Of a stretch of 64,000 nt of DNA, positions 36,226 to 48,182 are shown piece after piece. A model generated the notes under the pieces. The model was given only the letters and a program-made list of their open reading frames with translations, had not been told where the DNA came from and did no database searches. The DNA is taken from NCBI RefSeq assembly GCF_040115645.1, contig NW_027096044.1, positions 124,001 through 188,000 on the forward strand, in the 5' to 3' direction. Origin of the DNA: Euwallacea fornicatus. Lineage: Eukaryota > Arthropoda > Insecta > Coleoptera > Curculionidae. The translations under genes were made by a program, and so were the position numbers. Within the stretch, counting starts at the first letter, position 1. The number at the start of each line of letters is the position of its first letter.

Positions 36226-37633
36226 TTGAGTTTCCACGAAAAATAGTACTTTATGAGCTCAAACGTTCAGTTTTTGTGATTTTTCACACTTTGAAGCTCG
36301 ATAACTTCGGTCAATGAAGACCAAATTTTTTAAACAAAGACTCAAATGAACCATCTCGACGAGATCTTTAACATTACGTAACACATCATGATTGAATCAT
36401 CTTGCGATTCCAAGAAAAATAGTACTTTATGAGCTCAAACATTCAGTTTTTGTGAATATTCACACTTTGAAGCTCGATAACTTCGGCAAATAAATTCCAA
36501 ATTTCTTAAACAAAGACTCAAATGAACCATCTCGACGAGATCTTTAACATGACGTAACACATCATGATTGTATCATCTTGAGTTTCCAAGAAAAATAGTA
36601 CTTTAGGAGCTCAAACATTCAGTTTTTGTGATTTTTCACACTTTGAAGCTCGATAACTTCGGCAATTAAATTCCAAATTTCTTAAACAAAGACTCAAATG
36701 AACCATCTCTACGAGATCTTTAACATGACGTAACACATCATGACTGTATCATCTTGAGTTTCCACGAAAAATAGTACTTTATGATCTCAAACATATAATA
36801 TTTGTGATTTTTCACACTTTGAAGCTCGATAACTTCGGCAATTAAATTCCAAATTTCTTAAACAAAGACTCAAATCAACCATCTCTACGAGATCTTTAAC
36901 ATGACGTAACACATCATGACTGTATCATCTTGAGTTTCCACGAAAAATAGTACTTTATGAGCTCAAACGTTCAGTTTTTGTGATTTTTCACACTTTGAAG
37001 CTCGATAACTTCGGTCAATGAAGACCAAATTTTTTAAACAAAGACTCAAATGAACCATCTCGACGAGATCTTTAACATTACGTAACACATCATGATTGAA
37101 TCATCTTGCGATTCCAAGAAAAATAGTACTTTATGAGCTCAAACATTCAGTTTTTGTGAATATTCACACTTTGAAGCTCGATAACTTCGGCAAATAAATT
37201 CCAAATTTCTTAAACAAAGACTCAAATGAACCATCTCGACGAGATCTTTAACATGACGTAACACATCATGATTGTATCATCTTGAGTTTCCAAGAAAAAT
37301 AGTACTTTAGGAGCTCAAACATTCAGTTTTTGTGATTTTTCACACTTTGAAGCTCGATAACTTCGGCAATTAAATTCCAAATTTCTTAAACAAAGACTCA
37401 AATGAACCATCTCTACGAGATCTTTAACATGACGTAACACATCATGACTGTATCATCTTGAGTTTCCACGAAAAATAGTACTTTATGATCTCAAACATAT
37501 AATATTTGTGATTTTTCACACTTTGAAGCTCGATAACTTCGGCAATTAAATTCCAAATTTCTTAAACAAAGACTCAAATGAACCATCTCGACGAGATCTT
37601 TAACATGACGTAACACATCATGATTGTATCAAC
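36226..37633 (+). repeat. Two more tandem 704-bp tetramers
   Basis: Units 36226-36929 and 36930-37633 repeat the 27081-28488 pair at a distance of 9,145 bp. The last monomer (37458) ends CTCGACGAG and ATCAAC instead of CTCTACGAG and ATCATC, joining the array to the zone C series. Confidence 0.9.
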
Positions 37634-40600
37634 TTGAGTTTCCAAGAAAAATAGTACTTTATGAGCTCAAACATACAGTTTTTGTGACTTTTCACATTTT
37701 GAAGCTCGATAACTTCAGTCAATGAGGACCAAATTTCTTAAACAAAGACTCAAATGAACCATCTCGACGAGATCTTTAACATCACGTAACACATCATGAT
37801 TGTATCATCTTGAGTTTCCAAGAAAAATAGTACTTTATGAGCTCAAACATACAGTTTTTGTAACTTTTCACATTTTGAAGCTCGATAACTTCGGTCAATG
37901 AGGACCAAATTTCTTAAACAAAGACTCAAATGAACCACCTCGACGAGATCTTTAACATGACGTAACACATCATGATTGTATCATCTTAAGTTTCCATGAA
38001 AAATAATACTTTATGAGCTCAAACATTCAGTTTTTGTGATTTTTCACACTTTGAAGCTCGATAACTTCGGCAATTAAATTCCAAATTTCTTAAACAAAGA
38101 CTCAAATGAACCATCTCGACGAAATCTTTAACATGACGTAACACATCATGATTGTATCATCTTGAGTTTCCAAGAAAAATAGTACTTTATGAGCTCAAAC
38201 ATACAGTTTTTGTGATTTTTCACACTTTGAAGCTCGATAACTTCGGCACTTAAATTCCAAATTTCTTAAACAAAGACTCAAATGAACCATCTCGACGAGA
38301 TCTTTAACATGACGTAACACATCATGATTGTATCATCTTGAGTTTCCACGAAAAATAGTACTTTATGAGCTCAAACATACAGTTTTTGTGATTTTTCACA
38401 CTTTGAAGCTCGATAACTTCGGCAATTAAATCCAAATTTCTTAAACAAAGACTCAAATGAACCATCTCGACGAGATCTTTAACATGACGTAACACATCAT
38501 GATTGTATCAACTTGAGTTTCCAAGAAAAATAGTACTTTATGAGCTCAAACATACAGTTTTTGTGATTTTTCACACTTTGAAGCTCGATAACTTCGGCAA
38601 TTAAATTCCAAATTTCTTAAACAAAGACTCAAATGAACCATCTCGACGAAATCTTTAACATGACGTAACACATCATGATTGTATCATCTTGAGTTTCCAC
38701 GAAAAATAGTACTTTATGAGCTCAAACATATAATATTTGTAACTTTTCACATTTTGAAGCTCGATAACTTCGTTCAATGAGGACCACATTTCTTAAACAA
38801 AGACTCAAATGAACCATCTCGACGAGATCTTTAACATGACGTAACACATCATGATTGTATCATCTTGAGTTTCCAAGAAAAATAGTACTTTATGAGCTCA
38901 AACATATAGTTTTTGTGATTATTCACACTTTGAAGCTCGATAACTTCGGCAATTAAATTCCAAATTTCTTAAACAAAGACTCAAATGAACCATCTCGATA
39001 AAATCTTTAACATGACGTAACACATCATGAATGTATCATCTTGAGTTTCCACGAAAAATAGTACTTTATGAGCTCAAACATATAATATTTGTGATTTTTC
39101 ACACTTTGAAGCTCGATAACTTCGGCAATTAAATTCCAAATTTCTTAAACAAAGGCTCAAATGAACCACCTCGACGAGATCTTTAACATGACGTAACACA
39201 TCATGATTGTATCATCTTAAGTTTCCATGAAAAATAATACTTTATGAGCTCAAACATTCAGTTTTTGTGATTTTTCACACTTTGAAGCTCGATAACTTCG
39301 GCAATTAAATTCCAAATTTCTTAAACAAAGACTCAAATGAACCATCTCGACGAGATCTTTAACATGACGTAACACATCATGATTGTATCATCTTGAGTTT
39401 CCACGAAAAATAGTACTTTATGAGCTCAAACATACAGTTTTTGTGATTTTTCACACTTTGAAGCTCGATAACTTCGGCAATTAAATCCAAATTTCTTAAA
39501 CAAAGACTCAAATGAACCATCTCGACGAGATCTTTAACATGACGTAACACATCATGATTGTATCAACTTGAGTTTCCAAGAAAAATAGTACTTTATGAGC
39601 TCAAACATACAGTTTTTGTGATTATTCACACTTTGAAGCTCGATAACTTCGGCAATTAAATTCCAAATTTCTTAAACAAAGACTCAAATGAACCATCTCG
39701 ATAAAATCTTTAACATGACGTAACACATCATGATTGTATCATCTTGAGTTTCCACGAAAAATAGTACTTTATGAGCTCAAACATACAGTTTTTGTGATTT
39801 TTCACACTTTGAAGCTCGATAACTTCGGCAATTAAATCCAAATTTCTTAAACAAAGGCTCAAATGAACCATCTCGACGAGATCTTTAACATGACGTAACA
39901 CATCATGACTGTATCATCTTGAGTTTCCACGAAAAATAGTACTTTATGAGCTCAAACATACAGTTTTTGTGATTTTTCACACTTTGAAGCTCGATAACTT
40001 CGGTCAATGAAGACCAAATTTTTTAAACAATGACTCAAATGAACCATCTCTACGAGATCTTTAACATGACGTAACACATCATGACTGTATCATCTTGAGT
40101 TTCCACGAAAAATAGTACTTTATGAGCTCCAACATACAGTTTTTGTGATTTTTCACACTTTGAAGCTCGATAACTTCGGTCAATGAGGACCAAATTTCTT
40201 AAACAAAGACTCAAATGAACCATCTCGACGAGATCTTTAACATGACGTAACACATCATGATTGTATCATCTTGAGTTTCCAAGAAAAATAGTACTTTATG
40301 AGCTCAAACATACAGTTTTTGTGATTATTCACACTTTGAAGCTCGATAACTTCGGCAATTAAATTCCAAATTTCTTAAACAAAGACTCAAATGAACCATC
40401 TCGATAAAATCTTTAACATGACGTAACACATCATGATTGTATCATCTTGAGTTTCCACGAAAAATAGTACTTTATGAGCTCAAACATACAGTTTTTGTGA
40501 TTTTTCACACTTTGAAGCTCGATAACTTCGGCAATTAAATCCAAATTTCTTAAACAAAGGCTCAAATGAACCATCTCGACGAGATCTTTAACATGACGTA

Positions 40601-42029
40601 ACACATCATGACTGTATCATCTTGAGTTTCCACGAAAAATAGTACTTTATGAGCTCAAACATACAGTTTTTGTGATTTTTCACACTTTGAAGCTCGATAA
40701 CTTCGGTCAATGAACACCAAATTTTTTAAACAAAGACTCAAATGAACCATCTCGACGAGATCTTTAACATTACGTAACACATCATGATTGAATCATCTTG
40801 CGATTCCAAGAAAAATAGTACTTTATGAGCTCAAACATTCAGTTTTTGTGAATATTCACACTTTGAAGCTCGATAACTTCGGCAAATAAATTCCAAATTT
40901 CTTAAACAAAGACTCAAATGAACCATCTCGACGAGATCTTTAACATGACGTAACACATCATGATTGTATCATCTTGAGTTTCCAAGAAAAATAGTACTTT
41001 AGGAGCTCAAACATTCAGTTTTTGTGATTTTTCACACTTTGAAGCTCGATAACTTCGGCAATTAAATTCCAAATTTCTTAAACAAAGACTCAAATGAACC
41101 ATCTCTACGAGATCTTTAACATGACGTAACACATCATGACTGTATCATCTTGAGTTTCCACGAAAAATAGTACTTTATGATCTCAAACATATAATATTTG
41201 TGATTTTTCACACTTTGAAGCTCGATAACTTCGGCAATTAAATTCCAAATTTCTTAAACAAAGACTCAAATCAACCATCTCTACGAGATCTTTAACATGA
41301 CGTAACACATCATGACTGTATCATCTTGAGTTTCCACGAAAAATAGTACTTTATGAGCTCAAACGTTCAGTTTTTGTGATTTTTCACACTTTGAAGCTCG
41401 ATAACTTCGGTCAATGAAGACCAAATTTTTTAAACAAAGACTCAAATGAACCATCTCGACGAGATCTTTAACATTACGTAACACATCATGATTGAATCAT
41501 CTTGCGATTCCAAGAAAAATAGTACTTTATGAGCTCAAACATTCAGTTTTTGTGAATATTCACACTTTGAAGCTCGATAACTTCGGCAAATAAATTCCAA
41601 ATTTCTTAAACAAAGACTCAAATGAACCATCTCGACGAGATCTTTAACATGACGTAACACATCATGATTGTATCATCTTGAGTTTCCAAGAAAAATAGTA
41701 CTTTAGGAGCTCAAACATTCAGTTTTTGTGATTTTTCACACTTTGAAGCTCGATAACTTCGGCAATTAAATTCCAAATTTCTTAAACAAAGACTCAAATG
41801 AACCATCTCTACGAGATCTTTAACATGACGTAACACATCATGACTGTATCATCTTGAGTTTCCACGAAAAATAGTACTTTATGATCTCAAACATATAATA
41901 TTTGTGATTTTTCACACTTTGAAGCTCGATAACTTCGGCAATTAAATTCCAAATTTCTTAAACAAAGACTCAAATGAACCATCTCGACGAGATCTTTAAC
42001 ATGACGTAACACATCATGATTGTATCAAC
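37634..42029 (+). repeat. Zone C higher-order repeat, copy C1 (25 monomers, 4,396 bp)
   Basis: The CAGTCAATGAGG/CATCACG monomer that starts this unit recurs at 42030. The first 11 monomers (37634-39567) repeat at 42030-43963. The rest holds two CTCGATAAA/AAAGGCTC pairs (39568 and 40271, 703 bp apart) and two 704-bp tetramers, the first of which (40622) has GTCAATGAACACC. It shares the 25-monomer size with zone A but not the monomer order. Confidence 0.9.
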
Positions 42030-43963
42030 TTGAGTTTCCAAGAAAAATAGTACTTTATGAGCTCAAACATACAGTTTTTGTGACTTTTCACATTTTGAAG
42101 CTCGATAACTTCAGTCAATGAGGACCAAATTTCTTAAACAAAGACTCAAATGAACCATCTCGACGAGATCTTTAACATCACGTAACACATCATGATTGTA
42201 TCATCTTGAGTTTCCAAGAAAAATAGTACTTTATGAGCTCAAACATACAGTTTTTGTAACTTTTCACATTTTGAAGCTCGATAACTTCGGTCAATGAGGA
42301 CCAAATTTCTTAAACAAAGACTCAAATGAACCACCTCGACGAGATCTTTAACATGACGTAACACATCATGATTGTATCATCTTAAGTTTCCATGAAAAAT
42401 AATACTTTATGAGCTCAAACATTCAGTTTTTGTGATTTTTCACACTTTGAAGCTCGATAACTTCGGCAATTAAATTCCAAATTTCTTAAACAAAGACTCA
42501 AATGAACCATCTCGACGAAATCTTTAACATGACGTAACACATCATGATTGTATCATCTTGAGTTTCCAAGAAAAATAGTACTTTATGAGCTCAAACATAC
42601 AGTTTTTGTGATTTTTCACACTTTGAAGCTCGATAACTTCGGCACTTAAATTCCAAATTTCTTAAACAAAGACTCAAATGAACCATCTCGACGAGATCTT
42701 TAACATGACGTAACACATCATGATTGTATCATCTTGAGTTTCCACGAAAAATAGTACTTTATGAGCTCAAACATACAGTTTTTGTGATTTTTCACACTTT
42801 GAAGCTCGATAACTTCGGCAATTAAATCCAAATTTCTTAAACAAAGACTCAAATGAACCATCTCGACGAGATCTTTAACATGACGTAACACATCATGATT
42901 GTATCAACTTGAGTTTCCAAGAAAAATAGTACTTTATGAGCTCAAACATACAGTTTTTGTGATTTTTCACACTTTGAAGCTCGATAACTTCGGCAATTAA
43001 ATTCCAAATTTCTTAAACAAAGACTCAAATGAACCATCTCGACGAAATCTTTAACATGACGTAACACATCATGATTGTATCATCTTGAGTTTCCACGAAA
43101 AATAGTACTTTATGAGCTCAAACATATAATATTTGTAACTTTTCACATTTTGAAGCTCGATAACTTCGTTCAATGAGGACCACATTTCTTAAACAAAGAC
43201 TCAAATGAACCATCTCGACGAGATCTTTAACATGACGTAACACATCATGATTGTATCATCTTGAGTTTCCAAGAAAAATAGTACTTTATGAGCTCAAACA
43301 TATAGTTTTTGTGATTATTCACACTTTGAAGCTCGATAACTTCGGCAATTAAATTCCAAATTTCTTAAACAAAGACTCAAATGAACCATCTCGATAAAAT
43401 CTTTAACATGACGTAACACATCATGAATGTATCATCTTGAGTTTCCACGAAAAATAGTACTTTATGAGCTCAAACATATAATATTTGTGATTTTTCACAC
43501 TTTGAAGCTCGATAACTTCGGCAATTAAATTCCAAATTTCTTAAACAAAGACTCAAATGAACCACCTCGACGAGATCTTTAACATGACGTAACACATCAT
43601 GATTGTATCATCTTAAGTTTCCATGAAAAATAATACTTTATGAGCTCAAACATTCAGTTTTTGTGATTTTTCACACTTTGAAGCTCGATAACTTCGGCAA
43701 TTAAATTCCAAATTTCTTAAACAAAGACTCAAATGAACCATCTCGACGAGATCTTTAACATGACGTAACACATCATGATTGTATCATCTTGAGTTTCCAC
43801 GAAAAATAGTACTTTATGAGCTCAAACATACAGTTTTTGTGATTTTTCACACTTTGAAGCTCGATAACTTCGGCAATTAAATCCAAATTTCTTAAACAAA
43901 GACTCAAATGAACCATCTCGACGAGATCTTTAACATGACGTAACACATCATGATTGTATCAAC
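42030..43963 (+). repeat. Copy C2, first 11 monomers of the zone C unit
   Basis: This matches 37634-39567 at a distance of 4,396 bp. The one difference I noted is AAAGGCTC around 39155 versus AAAGACTC around 43551. At 43964 the copy switches to a GACTTTT monomer instead of the GATTATT monomer seen at 39568. Confidence 0.9.
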
Positions 43964-46952
43964 TTGAGTTTCCAAGAAAAATAGTACTTTATGAGCTCAA
44001 ACATACAGTTTTTGTGACTTTTCACATTTTGAAGCTCGATAACTTCGGTCAATGAGGACCAAATTTCTTAAACAAAGACTCAAATGAACCATCTCGACGA
44101 GATCTTTAACATGACGTAACACATCATGATTGTATCATCTTAAGTTTCCATGAAAAATAGTACTTTATGAGCTCAAACCTACAATTTTTGTGACTTTTCA
44201 CATTTTGAAGCTCGATAACTTCGGTCAATGAGGACCAAATTTCTTAAACAAAGACTCAAATGAACCATCTCGACGAGATCTTTAACATGACGTAACACAT
44301 CATGATTGTATCATCTTGAGTTTCCAAGAAAAATAGTACTTTATGAGCTCAAACATACAGTTTTTGTGATTATTCACACTTTGAAGCTCGATAACTTCGG
44401 CAATTAAATTCCAAATTTCTTAAACAAAGACTCAAATGAACCATCTCGATAAAATCTTTAACATGACGTAACACATCATGATTGTATCATCTTGAGTTTC
44501 CACGAAAAATAGTACTTTATGAGCTCAAACATACAGTTTTTGTGATTTTTCACACTTTGAAGCTCGATAACTTCGGCAATTAAATCCAAATTTCTTAAAC
44601 AAAGGCTCAAATGAACCATCTCGACGAGATCTTTAACATGACGTAACACATCATGACTGTATCATCTTGAGTTTCCACGAAAAATAGTACTTTATGAGCT
44701 CAAACATACAGTTTTTGTGATTTTTCACACTTTGAAGCTCGATAACTTCGGTCAATGAAGACCAAATTTTTTAAACAAAGACTCAAATGAACCATCTCGA
44801 CGAGATCTTTAACATGACGTAACACATCATGATTGTATCAACTTGAGTTTCCAAGAAAAATAGTACTTTATGAGCTCAAACATACAGTTTTTGTGATTTT
44901 TCACACTTTGAAGCTCGATAACTTCGGCAATTAAATTCCAAATTTCTTAAACAAAGACTCAAATGAACCATCTCGACGAAATCTTTAACATGACGTAACA
45001 CATCATGATTGTATCATCTTGAGTTTCCACGAAAAATAGTACTTTATGAGCTCAAACATATAATATTTGTAACTTTTCACATTTTGAAGCTCGATAACTT
45101 CGTTCAATGAGGACCACATTTCTTAAACAAAGACTCAAATGAACCATCTCGACGAGATCTTTAACATGACGTAACACATCATGATTGTATCATCTTGAGT
45201 TTCCAAGAAAAATAGTACTTTATGAGCTCAAACATATAGTTTTTGTGATTATTCACACTTTGAAGCTCGATAACTTCGGCAATTAAATTCCAAATTTCTT
45301 AAACAAAGACTCAAATGAACCATCTCGATAAAATCTTTAACATGACGTAACACATCATGAATGTATCATCTTGAGTTTCCACGAAAAATAGTACTTTATG
45401 AGCTCAAACATATAATATTTGTGATTTTTCACACTTTGAAGCTCGATAACTTCGGCAATTAAATTCCAAATTTCTTAAACAAAGACTCAAATGAACCACC
45501 TCGACGAGATCTTTAACATGACGTAACACATCATGATTGTATCATCTTAAGTTTCCATGAAAAATAATACTTTATGAGCTCAAACATTCAGTTTTTGTGA
45601 TTTTTCACACTTTGAAGCTCGATAACTTCGGCAATTAAATTCCAAATTTCTTAAACAAAGACTCAAATGAACCATCTCGACGAGATCTTTAACATGACGT
45701 AACACATCATGATTGTATCATCTTGAGTTTCCACGAAAAATAGTACTTTATGAGCTCAAACATACAGTTTTTGTGATTTTTCACACTTTGAAGCTCGATA
45801 ACTTCGGCAATTAAATCCAAATTTCTTAAACAAAGACTCAAATGAACCATCTCGACGAGATCTTTAACATGACGTAACACATCATGATTGTATCAACTTG
45901 AGTTTCCAAGAAAAATAGTACTTTATGAGCTCAAACATACAGTTTTTGTGACTTTTCACATTTTGAAGCTCGATAACTTCGGTCAATGAGGACCAAATTT
46001 CTTAAACAAAGACTCAAATGAACCATCTCGACGAGATCTTTAACATGACGTAACACATCATGATTGTATCATCTTAAGTTTCCATGAAAAATAGTACTTT
46101 ATGAGCTCAAACCTACAATTTTTGTGACTTTTCACATTTTGAAGCTCGATAACTTCGGTCAATGAGGACCAAATTTCTTAAACAAAGACTCAAATGAACC
46201 ATCTCGACGAGATCTTTAACATGACGTAACACATCATGATTGTATCATCTTGAGTTTCCAAGAAAAATAGTACTTTATGAGCTCAAACATACAGTTTTTG
46301 TGATTATTCACACTTTGAAGCTCGATAACTTCGGCAATTAAATTCCAAATTTCTTAAACAAAGACTCAAATGAACCATCTCGATAAAATCTTTAACATGA
46401 CGTAACACATCATGATTGTATCATCTTGAGTTTCCACGAAAAATAGTACTTTATGAGCTCAAACATACAGTTTTTGTGATTTTTCACACTTTGAAGCTCG
46501 ATAACTTCGGCAATTAAATCCAAATTTCTTAAACAAAGGCTCAAATGAACCATCTCGACGAGATCTTTAACATGACGTAACACATCATGACTGTATCATC
46601 TTGAGTTTCCACGAAAAATAGTACTTTATGAGCTCAAACATACAGTTTTTGTGATTTTTCACACTTTGAAGCTCGATAACTTCGGTCAATGAAGACCAAA
46701 TTTTTTAAACAATGACTCAAATGAACCATCTCTACGAGATCTTTAACATGACGTAACACATCATGACTGTATCATCTTGAGTTTCCACGAAAAATAGTAC
46801 TTTATGAGCTCCAACATACAGTTTTTGTGATTTTTCACACTTTGAAGCTCGATAACTTCGGTCAATGAAGACCAAATTTTTTAAACAATGACTCAAATGA
46901 ACCATCTCTACGAGATCTTTAACATGACGTAACACATCATGACTGTATCATC
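43085..46952 (+). repeat. Tandem 11-monomer repeat (1,934 bp per unit)
   Basis: Units 43085-45018 and 45019-46952 share nine monomers in order, from the GTAAC/GTTCAATGAGG monomer to the AAAGGCTC monomer (44492 and 46426). The tenth begins alike but diverges in its 3' half, and the eleventh differs (44843 ATACAG with CTCGACGAAAT, 46777 CCAAC with CAATGAC). Confidence 0.9.
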
Positions 46953-48182
46953 TTGAGTTTCCAAGAAAAATAGTACTTTATGAGCTCAAACATATAGTTT
47001 TTGTGATTATTCACACTTTGAAGCTCGATAACTTCGGCAATTAAATCCAAATTTCTTAAACAAAGACTCAAATGAACCATCTCGACGAGATCTTTAACAT
47101 GTCGTAACACATCATGATTGTATCATCTTGAGTTTCCAAGAAAAATAGTACTTTATGAGCTCAAACATATAGTTTTTGTGATTATTCACACTTTGAAGCT
47201 CGATAACTTCGGCAATTAAATTCCAAATTTCTTAAACAAAGACTCAAATGAACCATCTCGATAAAATCTTTAACATGACGTAACACATCATGAATGTATC
47301 ATCTTGAGTTTCCACGAAAAATAGTACTTTATGAGCTCAAACATACAGTTTTTGTGATTTTTCACACTTTGAAGCTCGATAACTTCGGCAATTAAATCCA
47401 AATTTCTTAAACAAAGACTCAAATGAACCATCTCGACGAGATCTTTAACATGACGTAACACATCATGACTGTATCATCTTGAGTTTCCACGAAAAATAGT
47501 ACTTTATGAGCTCCAACATACAGTTTTTGTGATTTTTCACACTTTGAAGCTCGATAACTTCGGTCAATGAAGACCAAATTTTTTAAACAAATACTCAAAT
47601 GAACCATCTCGACGAGATCTTTAACATGACGTAACACATCATGATTGAATCATCTTGAGTTTCCAAGAAAAATAGTACTTTATGAGCTCAAACATACAGT
47701 TTTTGTGATTTTTCACACTTTGAAGCTCGATAACTTCGGCAATTAAATTCCAAATTTCTTAAACAAAGACTCAAATGAACCATCTCTACGAGATCTTTAA
47801 CATGACCTAACACATCATGACTGTATCATCTTGAGTTTCCACGAAAAATAGTACTTTATGAGCTCCAACATACAGTTTTTGTGATTTTTCACACTTTGAA
47901 GATCGATAACTTCGGTCAATGAAGACCAAATTTTTTAAACAATGACTCAAATGAACCATCTCTACGAGATCTTTAACATGACGTAACACATCATGATTGT
48001 ATCATCTTGAGTTTCCAAGAAAAATAGTACTTTATGAGCTCAAACATACAGTTTTTGTGATTTTTCACACTTTGAAGCTCGATAACTTCGGCAATTAAAT
48101 TCCAAATTTCTTAAACAAAGACTCAAATGAACCATCTCGACGAGATCTTTAACATGACGTAACACATCATGATTGTATCATC
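46953..48182 (+). repeat. Zone C/D transition, 7 monomers
   Basis: Two ATATAG monomers in a row (46953, with CATGTCG; 47128, with CTCGATAAA), then ATACAG/AAATCC, CCAAC with CAAATAC, GACCTAAC, CCAAC with CAATGAC (and a private GAAGATCGAT at about 47901), and a plain ATACAG monomer. The CATGTCG mark returns only in the monomers at 49062 and 55039. Confidence 0.82.
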
